Counted from the first letter of the stretch, positions 1 to 9,178 are shown. The stretch is 64,000 nt of DNA from Alphaproteobacteria bacterium (GCA_030433335.1 JAUILL010000013.1:27757-91756); one strand, 5' to 3'. The notes: generated by a model not told the origin, from the letters alone. Made by a program: numbers and translations.

Positions 1-850
1 ACAAGAATAGGGCAGAGGGGTTCGACACCTCGGACAGACCGCCGCCGGTCATCTCGAAGACGCCAATTTCGTCTGCGGGACCGAAGCGGTTTTTTACGCT
101 GCGCAGGATGCGGAACTGATGGCCACGCTCGCCCTCGAAATAGAGGACGGTGTCGACCATGTGTTCCACGACGCGGGGGCCTGCGATCTGGCCCTCTTTG
201 GTCACGTGGCCCACGAGGATCACCGCCATTCCGCGCTGTTTTGCGAACGTGGTGAGTTCGTGCGCGGCGGCGCGGACCTGACTGACACTGCCCGGTGCGC
301 TCTCAACATGATCCGCCCACATGGTCTGGATCGAGTCGATGATCGCCAGATCGGGCTTCTCTGTTTCCAGCGTAGTCAGGATGTCCCGAAGGTTGGTTTC
401 CGCCCCCAGCAAGACCGGCGCGTGGGACAGGCCCAAGCGTTGCGCCCGCATGCGAACCTGCGCGCTGGCTTCTTCGCCCGAGATATACACGACCTTCAGC
501 CCCGCTTCGGCAAAACGCGCGGCGCCTTGGAGCAGCAGGGTCGATTTCCCGATACCCGGATCGCCGCCCACAAGAATCGCCGAGGCATCCACCAAGCCGC
601 CACCTAGCACGCGGTCCAATTCGCCCATCCCGCTCATGGTGCGGGGCGGGGGCGCTTCGGTCGTGCCAAGGTCGGTGAGCGGAATGCTCCGCCCTTTCAT
701 CGCGCCAAGGGTTTTCTTGGCGGGGCCCGCCGTGGACAGGGGCACCTCTTCTTCGATGGAGTTCCACGCGCCGCAGCCATCGCAGCGGCCCGACCACTTG
801 TTGTAGGACGCCCCGCATTCGGAGCATTTGAAGATCGCTTTCTTTGCCAT
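1..850 (-). CDS. radA: DNA repair protein RadA (partial, cut by the window edge)
   Basis: RadA is a RecA-like ATPase that processes branched recombination intermediates in the cytoplasm. The start codon and first 283 codons are present and the C-terminal part lies beyond position 1. The N-terminus carries a C4 zinc finger (CSEC then CDGC, about residues 9-26), followed by the Walker A box GGDPGIGKST near residue 94 and a RecA-like core with the Walker B region (LAIIDSIQTMW). The C-terminal Lon-like domain is outside the window. It is the last gene of the dnaB-alr-transporter-pqiA run, 13 nt after the PqiA-family gene, so probably co-transcribed. The zinc finger plus RadA-type Walker A separates it from RecA and DnaB. 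Confidence 0.95.
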   Translation of the reverse strand, partial: MAKKAIFKCSECGASYNKWSGRCDGCGAWNSIEEEVPLSTAGPAKKTLGAMKGRSIPLTDLGTTEAPPPRTMSGMGELDRVLGGGLVDASAILVGGDPGIGKSTLLLQGAARFAEAGLKVVYISGEEASAQVRMRAQRLGLSHAPVLLGAETNLRDILTTLETEKPDLAIIDSIQTMWADHVESAPGSVSQVRAAAHELTTFAKQRGMAVILVGHVTKEGQIAGPRVVEHMVDTVLYFEGERGHQFRILRSVKNRFGPADEIGVFEMTGGGLSEVSNPSALFL

Positions 851-863
851 AGTGCAGGTGTGC

Positions 864-1334
864 CTACTCAGGGGGCAAAGCGCAAGTGTTCTTTTTATGT
901 TCCGGTTTGGTCAGGGTCAGCAGCAGCTGGATAATCACAAGCGTCGTAAAGAGATAGAGGCCCCAGCCAGTCTCGACCCGCCCGATCCCGATGCCTTTGG
1001 CGAGCGTGATATATAGGGCGATCAGGAAGACATCTGCCATGGCGAGGCGGCCGAGTAGCGCGACCCAGCGAGGGGCGGCGCGAATGATGCCGAAATCGGC
1101 TAGAGCAATCGCAATGGACTTGGCCAGCGGCGCGACCATCGCAAAGAGCGCGACAAGTACGGCTAGGAAGATATCGCTAGACCAAAGGCTCGCGATGCCA
1201 GACAGCACTGATATTTCGGACAGACCAAAGAGGGGCAGCACGCCAGCGCGGGCCAGCGGCGCCCACCAAGCGACGGGATAGAGCAGCATGCAGGCCAGAT
1301 TGGCCCACCGCCGGATCAGAACCAAGTGGTCCAT
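864..1334 (-). CDS. paraquat-inducible protein A (PqiA) family membrane protein
   Basis: A 156-aa integral membrane protein with about four hydrophobic segments. The stretch LFGLSEISVLSGI and the segment around LAMADVFLIALYI are typical of PqiA/YebS proteins, which work with MCE-type lipid transport at the inner membrane in other bacteria. An upstream in-frame extension (to 1490) reads through the coding region of the preceding membrane gene and looks non-coding, so I place the start at the ATG at 1334, which overlaps that gene's end by 19 nt. Its position after MlaE/MlaF-like genes fits an envelope lipid-trafficking role. No MCE (MlaD) partner is in the window, so this role is inferred from context. 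It is single-domain, unlike the two-domain E. coli PqiA. Confidence 0.75.
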   Translation of the reverse strand: MDHLVLIRRWANLACMLLYPVAWWAPLARAGVLPLFGLSEISVLSGIASLWSSDIFLAVLVALFAMVAPLAKSIAIALADFGIIRAAPRWVALLGRLAMADVFLIALYITLAKGIGIGRVETGWGLYLFTTLVIIQLLLTLTKPEHKKNTCALPPE

Positions 1335-1702
1335 CCCCAAAGCACCAGCCAGACGACAAACCCGATCCCATGCAAGTAATCGAGCCAAGGCCAGCGCGAG
1401 CCATGCGATGTGGCGCATGCCAGCATCATGACCGAGGCAAACAGGGGCACCATGACGCCGCCGCCATAGGTCTTGACCGAGGACGCCCACACCGCAATCG
1501 GCGCGGTATAAAGACCGAGAGCGGGTACGACGTAATAGGCGACCGCGCTAATGAGGCAGAGGATCAGCGCGCCGATAGCCCAGAAACGGGCAGGGCTGCG
1601 GCAGACGATGACTTTGGCCAGAGCAATCGGCAGAAGGCCAGCGAGGTACAGACCATTTCGCAGGGCAAAGAAAATCAGAACTGGATAACTGGGCTCTAGC
1701 AA
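1316..1702 (-). CDS. small conserved-looking membrane protein, probable TTG start
   Basis: A 128-aa protein with roughly four hydrophobic segments (for example VLIFFALRNGLYLAGLLPIA) and no motif I recognise. The frame opens further upstream, but that part overlaps the ABC ATPase gene. A strong Shine-Dalgarno sequence AGGAGG (minus strand, 1715-1710) lies 7 nt before a TTG at 1702-1700, so I take TTG as the start, 19 nt after the ATPase stop. It lies between the MlaF-like ATPase and the PqiA-family gene, which suggests an accessory membrane component of the same envelope function. This is inference; function unknown. Confidence 0.6.
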   Translation of the reverse strand: MLEPSYPVLIFFALRNGLYLAGLLPIALAKVIVCRSPARFWAIGALILCLISAVAYYVVPALGLYTAPIAVWASSVKTYGGGVMVPLFASVMMLACATSHGSRWPWLDYLHGIGFVVWLVLWGWTTWF

Positions 1703-1721
1703 CTTGCGCCCTCCTCGGTAT

Positions 1722-2468
1722 TTAGCGCACCGCGGCAATAGGCCCTTCGGCACGGCCATGAATAAACTGGTCCACATATGGATCACCTGACGTGTCCATA
1801 TCGTTAACGGCTCCGGTCCATTTCACAACGCCATCGTGCAGCATTGCCACGTTATCGGCAATGGCCCGCACACTGGTCATGTCATGGGTGATCGTCAGCG
1901 CAGTGGCCCCCATCTCCGTCACAATTTCACGGATCAGGTCATTGATAACGCCCGACATAATCGGGTCGAGGCCGGTGGTGGGTTCGTCAAAGAATATGAT
2001 TTCGGGGTCTGCTGCGATGGCACGGGCCAAGCCGACCCGCTTTTGCATGCCGCCGGAAAGTTCTGCAGGGAATTTGTCTGCGACTTCGGGTTTGAGGCCT
2101 ACGCGGCGCAGTTTTTCGATGGCAATCTCGCGCGCTTCGGCCTTGGGGCGTTTCAGCGCGCCGCGCATCAGGCGGAAGGCAACGTTCTGCCAAACGGGGA
2201 TACTATCGAACAGAGCCGCGCCCTGAAACAGCATCCCGAACCGCGCCAGAAACGCGTCGCGGCTCACATCCTCGACATTCTGGCCGCCGACCAGAATTTG
2301 CCCCTGGTCCGGTGTGACCAGACCCAAGATGCACTTCAGCGTCACCGATTTGCCGGTGCCAGAGCCGCCGATGATCACCATTGAGCTGCCCTTGGGGATG
2401 CTCAGGTTCACGCCGCGCAGAACGTGGTTCGACCCGAAGGTTTTGTGGATATCGCGAAGCTCGATCAT
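1722..2468 (-). CDS. ABC transporter ATP-binding protein, MlaF/Ttg2A type
   Basis: The cytoplasmic ATPase of a probable phospholipid/hydrophobic-compound ABC transporter. It shows Walker A GGSGTGKS (about residues 34-41), the signature LSGGMQKR, Walker B IIFFDEPTTGLDP and the switch histidine in TITHDMTS. The GGMQKR signature is typical of the MlaF/Ttg2A family that pairs with MlaE permeases. The 248-aa length fits. Its start overlaps the permease stop by 4 nt (ATGA), so translation is probably coupled. No MlaD or MlaB gene is seen here, and the periplasmic partners would have to be encoded elsewhere. Confidence 0.9.
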   Translation of the reverse strand: MIELRDIHKTFGSNHVLRGVNLSIPKGSSMVIIGGSGTGKSVTLKCILGLVTPDQGQILVGGQNVEDVSRDAFLARFGMLFQGAALFDSIPVWQNVAFRLMRGALKRPKAEAREIAIEKLRRVGLKPEVADKFPAELSGGMQKRVGLARAIAADPEIIFFDEPTTGLDPIMSGVINDLIREIVTEMGATALTITHDMTSVRAIADNVAMLHDGVVKWTGAVNDMDTSGDPYVDQFIHGRAEGPIAAVR

Positions 2469-3241
2469 GCGGCAAAGAACAGTTCAGTAAGAATGTAGTT
2501 GGCAGCGAAAATCAGGACCGAGGCCGAGACGACGGCAGACTTCGTTGCTGCACCAACGCCTTGGGCGCCGCGGCCTGATTGCATGCCGTGGTAGCAGCCC
2601 ATGGTTGCGACGATAAAGCCGAAGGCCGCGCCTTTAAACAAACCGCTCGTGATGTCCCATGTTTCCAGGAAATCGACGGTGTTCTTGAGGTAGGTCGCGG
2701 AGTTGAAGTCCAGACGGTTCACGCCGACCAGATAGCCGCCCATGATCCCGACTGAGTCGCCCACAGCCACCAGCACTGGCACGGCGATGGTCGCGGCCAG
2801 AACGCGGGGCAGGGTCAAGTATTTCATCGGGTTGGTAGACAGGGTGACCAGAGCGTCGATCTGCTCGGTCACTTTCATGGTGCCGATTTCGGCCGCGATG
2901 GAACTGGCCACACGGGCAGCAACCATCAGGCCCCCTAGCACGGGGCCCAGTTCGCGGACCATGCCGATGGCGACAATCGAGGGCACGACCGCTTCGGCGC
3001 CATAGCGCGACCCACCTGCAAAGATTTGCAGCGCCAGCGCACCACCGGTGAAAAACGCCGTTAGGCCAACCACCGGCAGGGACAGCCAGCCGATCTGGAT
3101 CAGCGCATGCCAGAACTCACGCCCGTAAAACGGGGGGCGGAACAGGTGGCTGACGGTCTCCAGCGCAAAGAGCGCGACCGAGCCAACACTGGCCAGAGCA
3201 GACAGGACCGCTCGACCGATAGATGCCAGAAAGCGTGTCAT
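2465..3241 (-). CDS. MlaE family ABC transporter permease
   Basis: A 258-aa inner-membrane permease of the MlaE/Ttg2B family. The conserved core MVRELGPVLGGLMVAARVAS followed by EIGTMKVTEQIDAL is the family hallmark, flanked by five or so hydrophobic helices. It would form the membrane part of a lipid transporter with the ATPase encoded immediately downstream (4-nt overlap). It also overlaps the upstream alr gene by 4 nt, so alr, permease and ATPase are likely translated from one message. Substrate is not readable from sequence; lipid transport is known for the family. Confidence 0.9.
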   Translation of the reverse strand: MTRFLASIGRAVLSALASVGSVALFALETVSHLFRPPFYGREFWHALIQIGWLSLPVVGLTAFFTGGALALQIFAGGSRYGAEAVVPSIVAIGMVRELGPVLGGLMVAARVASSIAAEIGTMKVTEQIDALVTLSTNPMKYLTLPRVLAATIAVPVLVAVGDSVGIMGGYLVGVNRLDFNSATYLKNTVDFLETWDITSGLFKGAAFGFIVATMGCYHGMQSGRGAQGVGAATKSAVVSASVLIFAANYILTELFFAA

Positions 3242-4278
3242 GCGCCGATGTAGTCCCGATGATACCGCGCGCCGAGCGAGGTCAGGATTTCGTAGCCGAT
3301 GGTGCCCGCATAGGTCGCGACCGTATCCACGGTCTGGCGCAGGCCCAGAAGCTCCACACTCTCGGGGGTGTGGTCCAGCTCGCTGATGTCGATGCCGATC
3401 AGATCCATGGAGACGCGGCCCAGAATGTCACAAGGCGTTTCACCCACGAACACCTGACCTTTGCCCGATTGTGCGCGGATGATGCCGTCTGCGTAACCTG
3501 CCGCGATAGTCGCAACGCGGGTTTCTTTGTGGGCGACCCACGTGTTTCCGTAGCCGACGCTTTCGCCAATCTCCACCGTGCGGCTCTGGATCACGGGGAT
3601 CGACAGGTAGGCCACGGGGCGCGCGCCGACAAAAGGCTCTCCACCATACATGCCGATACCGGGGCGGGTGACGTCGAAATGGTAGTCAGAGCCCAGCAGA
3701 ATCCCGCCCGTCGCACTCAGGGATTTTGGGGCGTCGACGCCAGCGGTCATCTCGCGGAAGGCCTCAAGCTGTTGGGCATTCATCGCGTGATCAGGCTCGT
3801 CTGCGCAGGCAAGGTGACTCATGACCAGTTTCGGACCGGCGGCCAGAACGGCATCGCGGACGGCAGCCCAATCCGCGGGCTCTAGGCCCAGACGGTTCAT
3901 GCCGGTGTCCAGCTGGATGCCAAAGGGCAGGTCGGGGCATTCGCTCTGGTGACGTTGCCACTGTTCGGCCGAGTTCAGCATGGGGATCAGGGCGTGCTCG
4001 CGCAGCACCTGCGCATCGCCCGCCATGTGACCGCCAAAGACGTGGATCAAGGCGTCGGGGCCAACGGCCTGACGGACTGCGATGCCTTCTTCGGCAATAG
4101 CGACAAAGAAACGCTTGGCGCCTTCGCGGGCCAGTCGGGTGGCGACCTGTGTGGCCCCCAGCCCGTATCCATTGGCTTTGACCACCGCGCCCGCTTCGGC
4201 ATTGCCCGAAGCTGCAGCAAGGTCGCGCCAGTTCGCCGCGAGGGCGTCGAGATCGATTTTAAGTACAGAGCGTGCCAT
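3238..4278 (-). CDS. alr: alanine racemase
   Basis: PLP-dependent enzyme that interconverts L- and D-alanine for peptidoglycan precursors. The PLP lysine is K34 in the motif AVVKANGYGLG, and the second catalytic residue is Y243 in VGYGNTW, both conserved in the fold-III racemases. The length, 346 aa, is near the family norm. It lies 77 nt after dnaB and overlaps the MlaE-type permease gene by 4 nt. There is only one alr in the window and no neighbouring catabolic D-amino-acid dehydrogenase, so the biosynthetic role is the simplest reading. Confidence 0.93.
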   Translation of the reverse strand: MARSVLKIDLDALAANWRDLAAASGNAEAGAVVKANGYGLGATQVATRLAREGAKRFFVAIAEEGIAVRQAVGPDALIHVFGGHMAGDAQVLREHALIPMLNSAEQWQRHQSECPDLPFGIQLDTGMNRLGLEPADWAAVRDAVLAAGPKLVMSHLACADEPDHAMNAQQLEAFREMTAGVDAPKSLSATGGILLGSDYHFDVTRPGIGMYGGEPFVGARPVAYLSIPVIQSRTVEIGESVGYGNTWVAHKETRVATIAAGYADGIIRAQSGKGQVFVGETPCDILGRVSMDLIGIDISELDHTPESVELLGLRQTVDTVATYAGTIGYEILTSLGARYHRDYIGA

Positions 4279-4355
4279 AGCGCCTAGATGCCACGCCCTA
4301 TGATAGGGTCAAGTGAAATCGCAGATTGCGCGTTCCACAAAGGCGTGTGCGTGCC

Positions 4356-5837
4356 TCAGTAATCGGCTTGCTGGTTCTGCTGCCACGGCTTCACCAGGTT
4401 GCCAAAGCGGGTGAACTGCGACTCGAACGACAGCTCGACCGTGCCGATGGGACCGTGACGCTGCTTACCAAGGATTACCTCGGCCTTGCCGTGTAGGCGC
4501 TCCATCTCTTCTTGCCAGACCTGCAAGCGTTCCAGATCGTGCTCACCGGGTTTCTCACGCTCTTTGTAGTATTCCTCGCGGAACACGAACATCACCACGT
4601 CGGCGTCCTGTTCGATCGAGCCTGATTCACGTAGGTCCGACAGCTGCGGGCGTTTGTCTTCGCGGTTTTCCACCTGACGCGACAGCTGGGACAGGGCGAT
4701 CACAGGGATCTGGAGTTCTTTGGCGATCGCCTTGAGGCCCTGTGTGATTTCCGAAATTTCGTTCACGCGGTTTTCAGACTGCGAGCCGCGCAGAAGCTGC
4801 AAGTAGTCCACCATCAGCACGTCCAGACCATGGGTCCGCTTCAGGCGACGGGCCCGGGCGGCGACCTGCGAAATGGGCAGCGCTGGGGTGTCGTCGATGA
4901 ACAGCGGGCAGGATTCGAGGCTTTTCGCGGCCTCGACGAAGCGGCGGAATTCTTCTTCAGTGAAGTCACCCTGACGGATTTTGTGCGAACTGATTTCCGA
5001 GGCTTCGGCCAGAATACGGCCCGCCAGCTGATCGGCGCTCATTTCGAGCGAGAAGAAGCCAACAACGCCACCGTCCAAGGTGCCTTCGGACCCGTCGGGA
5101 CGGGTGCCGCGGCGGAATGCCTTGGCCACATTGAACGCGATGTTCGTCGCCAGCGAGGTTTTCCCCATCGAGGGACGCCCCGCCAGAATGATAAGGTCCG
5201 ACTTGTGCAGACCGCCCATTTTCCCGTCCAGATCGATCAAACCGGTCGAGATGCCGGCCAGCTGACCTTCGCGCTGATAGGCGATGTTGGCGGTGTTCAC
5301 AGCCTCGGTCACCGCACGCAGGAAGGACTGGAAGCCGGTTTCCGACTTGCCCTGTTCCCCGAGTTTATAGAGCTTTTGCTCGGCCTCGGTGATCTGGGCA
5401 CGGGGGTCGGACTCGACTTCGACCTTGGAGGCTTTGCCTTTGATCTCTTCGCCCAAGGTGATCAGCTCGCGCCGGATCGCCATATCGTAGATCATCTGCG
5501 CATAGTCGCGGGCCGCATAGGCGGCCACGGCGCTGCCCGCCAGACGGGCCAGATAGGCGGCGCCCCCCAGTTCCTTCAGACCCTCGTCATTTTCCATGAA
5601 GGCCTTGAGCGTCACGGGCGAGGCGAGGGTGTTTTTCGCGATCCGCGCAGCGGCGACCTCGTAGATGCGGGCGTGCACGGGGTCGTGGAAGTGGTGGGGT
5701 TTGATCAGGGTCGCGACCCGATCATAAATCTCGTTATTCGTCAGGATCGCCCCAAGGAGCTGCTGCTCTGCCTCGATGGAGTGGGGCAGGCCTTTGGAAT
5801 CGTCGACTTGCGCTTTGATGGCTGCAATCTCGTTCAT
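4356..5837 (-). CDS. dnaB: replicative DNA helicase DnaB
   Basis: Hexameric helicase that unwinds DNA ahead of the replication fork. The 493-aa protein has the N-terminal helical domain (starting with PHSIEAEQQLLGAIL) and the C-terminal RecA-like domain with Walker A GRPSMGKTS, Walker B VDYLQLL and the DNA-binding/arginine-finger region RESGSIEQDADVVMF. No intein or insertion is visible. The start ATG at 5837 follows a GAGGA Shine-Dalgarno sequence. It heads a minus-strand gene run through alr and the lipid-transporter genes to radA. It is chromosomal dnaB rather than a phage homologue, judged by length and context. Confidence 0.96.
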   Translation of the reverse strand: MNEIAAIKAQVDDSKGLPHSIEAEQQLLGAILTNNEIYDRVATLIKPHHFHDPVHARIYEVAAARIAKNTLASPVTLKAFMENDEGLKELGGAAYLARLAGSAVAAYAARDYAQMIYDMAIRRELITLGEEIKGKASKVEVESDPRAQITEAEQKLYKLGEQGKSETGFQSFLRAVTEAVNTANIAYQREGQLAGISTGLIDLDGKMGGLHKSDLIILAGRPSMGKTSLATNIAFNVAKAFRRGTRPDGSEGTLDGGVVGFFSLEMSADQLAGRILAEASEISSHKIRQGDFTEEEFRRFVEAAKSLESCPLFIDDTPALPISQVAARARRLKRTHGLDVLMVDYLQLLRGSQSENRVNEISEITQGLKAIAKELQIPVIALSQLSRQVENREDKRPQLSDLRESGSIEQDADVVMFVFREEYYKEREKPGEHDLERLQVWQEEMERLHGKAEVILGKQRHGPIGTVELSFESQFTRFGNLVKPWQQNQQADY

Positions 5838-5996
5838 CTGGATCCTCGAATGGTAGTGAGGCCCCGTGATAGCCGAGGCCGGACCTGTCAGGCAAACTGT
5901 ATAAGTCTGTGGATAGGTTGTGAATAGAACCCTACCATATGTGGTGGGCTTCTGTCCCTATGGGCCAAATGGTGGGCGGACCAATTCGGGGCAATG

Positions 5997-6023
5997 AAAA
6001 AGACCGGCGGGTGTCCGCCGGTC
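5997..6023 (-). terminator. intrinsic terminator downstream of pyrE
   Basis: On the minus strand a 9-bp perfect stem (GACCGGCGG / CCGCCGGTC, loop of 4 nt) is followed directly by TTTTT. It lies 37 nt after the pyrE stop and before dnaB, ending the pyrC-pyrE transcript. Confidence 0.85.
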
Positions 6024-6059
6024 CGGTGATTTTGGCTGCGCCGCGGGGGCGCGGCGGAA

Positions 6060-6737
6060 TCATTTCTTGTTGGCTTCCTGCCATTCGCGGGGCGCGTTCA
6101 GAAATTTCTCGACCTCGGTCAGAGTTTCCTCGTCAAACGCACCGCTTTCCTTGGCTTCGGCCAGAACGTCCCACCACGTGCAAAGGTAGTGCAGGTCAAC
6201 GCCGTGATCGCCGAGGGTTTTCTCGGTCTCGGGGAAGATGCCGTAGTAGAAGATCACAGCCGTGTGGCCGCAGGTCGCGCCGGTTTCGCGGATCGCATCC
6301 ACGAAGGACAGCTTGGAGCCGCCGTCGGTGGTCAGATCCTCGACCAGCAGGACGCGCTCGCCTTCGGTCATGGCGCCTTCGATGCGGGCGTTGCGGCCGT
6401 AGCCTTTGGGCTTTTTGCGGACATAGGTCATGGGCAGGGCCATGCGTTCCGCGACCAGAGCGGCAAAGGGGATGCCTGCGGTTTCACCGCCAGCGATGTT
6501 GTCGAACGCCTCGAACCCTGCGTTGCGCATGACGGTGACGGTCAGGAAGTCCATCAGGGTCGAGCGGATGCGGGGGAAGCTGATCAGCTTGCGGCAGTCG
6601 ATATAGGTGGGCGAGGGCAGGCCGGACGCCAGAGTAAAGGGCTCGCGGGCGTTGAAGTGGACGGCCTTGATCTCGAGCAGCATGCGGGCGGTCAGGCGGG
6701 CGATCTCTTCGCGGGTGGGGTAGGAGGTGGGGATCAT
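6060..6737 (-). CDS. pyrE: orotate phosphoribosyltransferase
   Basis: Transfers the phosphoribosyl group of PRPP to orotate to make OMP in pyrimidine synthesis. The PRPP-binding motif [13 protein letters not shown] and the substrate loop near [14 protein letters not shown] are visible; 225 aa is typical. It lies 90 nt downstream of pyrC on the same strand and ends at a strong terminator, so pyrC-pyrE probably form an operon. Roseobacter PyrE proteins often have this slightly longer N-terminus with an acidic C-terminal tail. Confidence 0.94.
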   Translation of the reverse strand: MIPTSYPTREEIARLTARMLLEIKAVHFNAREPFTLASGLPSPTYIDCRKLISFPRIRSTLMDFLTVTVMRNAGFEAFDNIAGGETAGIPFAALVAERMALPMTYVRKKPKGYGRNARIEGAMTEGERVLLVEDLTTDGGSKLSFVDAIRETGATCGHTAVIFYYGIFPETEKTLGDHGVDLHYLCTWWDVLAEAKESGAFDEETLTEVEKFLNAPREWQEANKK

Positions 6738-6763
6738 CGGTGTGGTTCCTTGTGGCTGCGGAG

Positions 6764-6782
6764 GGGGGGCTGTCTGCCCCCC
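6764..6782. other. G/C hairpin between pyrC and pyrE
   Basis: A 7-bp stem of GGGGGGC against GCCCCCC with a 6-nt loop sits in the 90-nt pyrC-pyrE gap, just upstream of one copy of the recurring GAGTATTTTTG motif. There is no U-tract on the minus strand, so it is not an obvious terminator for pyrC. Confidence 0.4.
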
Positions 6783-6803
6783 GGCGCTGGCGCGCCTCCC
6801 CCC

Positions 6804-6826
6804 GAGGGTATTTTGGCCAAGAAAGA
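6804..6826 (+). repeat. intergenic GAGTATTTTTGC-type motif, copy 1
   Basis: The plus strand reads GAGGGTATTTTGGCCAAG and continues with AAAGAG. It matches the consensus of other copies in the window (19597, 26485, 29645, 29675, 37567, 44043). It lies between pyrC and pyrE, antisense to both. Confidence 0.6.
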
Positions 6827-6827
6827 G

Positions 6828-7868
6828 TTAGCTGGCGGCCCAGAAGACCGGGAAGCCGGGCTGGAAGACGGTGACGGGGCCTGCGCCGGTGACGATTTTG
6901 TCCGCGAACTCGACGGGGGCGTCCTGTTTGGCCAGGGTGAGCGTCGCGTCGTTGGGTTTCAGGCCGTAGAAGGCTGGACCGTTCAGCGAGGCGAAGGCTT
7001 CGAGTTTGTCCAGCGCGCCGTCCTCTTCGAAGACGTGGGCCAACAGGGACATGGTGTTGGTGGCCGTGAAGCAGCCCGCGCAGCCGCAGGCGGATTCTTT
7101 GGCGGCGTCCGCGTGGGGCGCGCTGTCGGTGCCAAGGAAGAAGCTGGCCTCGCCGCTGGTGGCGGCTTCGCGCAGGGCGATGCGGTGCTCTTCGCGTTTG
7201 GCGACGGGCAGGCAGTAGTAGTGGGGTTTGATCCCGCCCACGAGGATGTGGTTGCGGTTGATGATCAGGTGATGCGTGGTGATCGTCGCGCCAAGGTTAT
7301 CGCCGCCCGAACGTACGTAATCGACGCCGTTCTTGGTGGTGATATGCTCCATGATGACGCGCAGGTCGGGGGTGGCTTTGCGGATCGGATCCAGAACGCG
7401 GTCGATGAACACGGCTTCGCGGTCAAAGATGTCGATGGCGGGGTCGGTGACTTCGCCGTGGACACACAGAGGCAGGCCGATCTCGGCCATCTTTTCCAGA
7501 ACGGGGCGGACTTTGTCGAAGTCGGTCACGCCGCTGGCCGAGTTGGTGGTCGCGCCGGCAGGGTAAAGTTTGACCGCGGTGATGATGCCATCCGCATGGG
7601 CCTGCGCCAAATCACCTGCGTCAGTATCCTCAGTCAGGTAGCAGGTCATCAGTGGTTGGAAATCTGCGCCCGCAGGGATCGCTGCCATGATCCGCTCGCG
7701 GTAAGCCGCGGCCTGAGCGCCTGTGACCACAGGGGGCACGAGGTTGGGCATGATGATCGCCCGACCGAAGTGGCGGGCGCTTTCGGGTGCGATGCCCTGC
7801 AACATAGCGCCATCGCGCAGGTGCAGGTGCCAGTCGTCGGGGCGACGGATCGTGATGCTCTGGGTCAT
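6828..7868 (-). CDS. pyrC: dihydroorotase
   Basis: Zinc enzyme that cyclises carbamoyl-aspartate to dihydroorotate, step three of pyrimidine synthesis. The metal-binding HxH is in WHLHLRDG near residue 13, the carboxylated lysine is in [13 protein letters not shown], and later metal ligands sit in CVHGE and MEHITT. The segment LGTDSAPH carries the catalytic aspartate. At 346 aa with these motifs it is the short, E. coli PyrC type, not the longer PyrC/PyrX class linked to aspartate transcarbamylase. It precedes pyrE by 90 nt. Confidence 0.95.
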   Translation of the reverse strand: MTQSITIRRPDDWHLHLRDGAMLQGIAPESARHFGRAIIMPNLVPPVVTGAQAAAYRERIMAAIPAGADFQPLMTCYLTEDTDAGDLAQAHADGIITAVKLYPAGATTNSASGVTDFDKVRPVLEKMAEIGLPLCVHGEVTDPAIDIFDREAVFIDRVLDPIRKATPDLRVIMEHITTKNGVDYVRSGGDNLGATITTHHLIINRNHILVGGIKPHYYCLPVAKREEHRIALREAATSGEASFFLGTDSAPHADAAKESACGCAGCFTATNTMSLLAHVFEEDGALDKLEAFASLNGPAFYGLKPNDATLTLAKQDAPVEFADKIVTGAGPVTVFQPGFPVFWAAS

Positions 7869-7918
7869 GGGCGCGGATTAGCCCAAGACGGGCCTTTGCG
7901 CTAGTCCAAATGCAGGGG

Positions 7919-8878
7919 TTAGACCGCCAGACCGGGGATGTGAAGCTTGCCCTTTTCCGCTTCGGCTTCTAGCTCCCGCAGGCGCTGGGCCAGACGCGGG
8001 GCGCGCATACGGCGGGTGATGTTGCGCAGGACCAAAGCCTCGTAGGCGTAGCGTTCGCGGTGGCGCAAATCCAAGGCAAGGGCGCGCAGGTAAACCAGAT
8101 ACTCGCGACGTGCCCGCATCAATTGGTACATTGCTTGGGGCGTAAGCTTGCCGGACATCGCCTTGGCCAAAATGCGGTAAAGGATTTGCATGTCGACCAA
8201 ATGGCTTTCCAGATCGTCTGCCATATGATGCATCCGGATCGGGGTAACATTGGGGCGCCGGTAGAGCGCAGCATGCATTGCATCCAAGGTATTTGATGGA
8301 TCGTAGATGACGTAACCCCGCTCTGCCGCTTCGAGCATGTCCGGCGCGAAGCCGTAACGGTCCGTAAAGGATGTCATTCGGATCGGGTGGAAGCGCTCGT
8401 CCCAATTGGTCAGGCGCGGCTCAAGCGTGGCTTGGGGCTGAATGGCAATGACGGTTGCGCCGGAGCAGGCGACCGAGAATGCCGCCGCCGCATAGCCGCA
8501 GCTGCCTTTGCCGTAGAAGACCACGTTCTCGAATTCCTCGAAGAACCCGTCGTCGATGAGACGATCAAAAAGGCCATAGACCGGATCTGCGCGGAACCAT
8601 GTGTCGCCGTCGCTGATGAGAGCAAGGTGGGACCAGCCCAAAGCGCGCACGAGGTCAAACCCCATCGGTTGCCCGAGATCTGTCGAGGTTTGAGCGCTGT
8701 TCAGAGTTTCGAAGGTGACCAGAAGCTGGGGCTTTTTGTCGATGAATACAGACACGTGCCGATCTCCCAGCGGTTGGAAGTAACCGTGTTCGTCTCCGAT
8801 TTCGACAAGCCTTGCCAGCCACTCGTCATCTGACAAGTCGAGCATTGAATCGTCAAATGCATTGGCTGTGTCTTGCAT
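7919..8878 (-). CDS. conserved protein of unknown function with an alpha/beta-hydrolase-like elbow
   Basis: A 319-aa soluble protein with no family I can name safely. I recall close relatives in Roseobacter genomes being labelled phosphoadenosine phosphosulfate reductase, but no PAPS-reductase motif (KRT....ECGLH) is present, so I do not use that name. The segment VVFYGKGSCGYAAAAFSV resembles the nucleophile elbow (G-x-S/C-x-G) of alpha/beta hydrolases, and the C-terminus is rich in Arg-containing helices. I chose the ATG at 8878 because AGGAG lies 6 nt before it; an in-frame ATG at 8929 has no such site. It stands alone, 50 nt upstream of pyrC on the same strand. Confidence 0.7.
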   Translation of the reverse strand: MQDTANAFDDSMLDLSDDEWLARLVEIGDEHGYFQPLGDRHVSVFIDKKPQLLVTFETLNSAQTSTDLGQPMGFDLVRALGWSHLALISDGDTWFRADPVYGLFDRLIDDGFFEEFENVVFYGKGSCGYAAAAFSVACSGATVIAIQPQATLEPRLTNWDERFHPIRMTSFTDRYGFAPDMLEAAERGYVIYDPSNTLDAMHAALYRRPNVTPIRMHHMADDLESHLVDMQILYRILAKAMSGKLTPQAMYQLMRARREYLVYLRALALDLRHRERYAYEALVLRNITRRMRAPRLAQRLRELEAEAEKGKLHIPGLAV

Positions 8879-9178
8879 TGCGCTCTCCTGGGCCGGTTTC
8901 TGCTCTTTTGTAACGGCACTAATTCCCAAATGGGGCAGAATTGCGAAAATCGAAGGTTAAATCAAAGACGAACTTACAAATAAAGTGTGGGTTAACCTAT
9001 CGATAAGTCCTGCACATATCGGTTTGTGGAGTGGAGTGCTCCCTTTTTGCCGTAAGTGGCGTCCCAAAAGGCGAGCGACAAAAATGTATATCGCGTTATC
9101 CGAGTGCAGCGGCAAAGTCAGCTCACTGCGAGCCTGGGTGAATGGGACGGTTTCGATTTTATGGGTCGTGGAAGGGCG
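8879..9178. other. 300-nt intergenic region, no gene seen
   Basis: This gap lies between the GST gene (stop at 9179) and the unknown gene starting at 8878, so it should hold the latter's promoter on the minus strand. It is more A+T-rich than the surroundings and contains two short adjacent palindromes, GGTTAACC and TATCGATA, near 8992-9006. A 65-codon open frame on the plus strand here (8985-9182) lacks a ribosome site and looks non-coding. I recognise no RNA gene. Confidence 0.5.

Noticed and set aside
1335..1490. N-terminal extension of the PqiA-family gene
   Set aside because: It would overlap the coding region of the membrane gene by 175 nt and shows no PqiA similarity before MDHLVLIRRW.
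6189..7904. A 571-codon open frame on the plus strand over pyrE and pyrC
   Set aside because: It is antisense to two well-recognised enzymes, has no ribosome site, and its translation shows no family motif; it arises from high G+C codon use.
7919..8878. Phosphoadenosine phosphosulfate reductase annotation for this gene
   Set aside because: The catalytic KRT/ECGLH-type motifs are absent; the name would be inherited from database habit.
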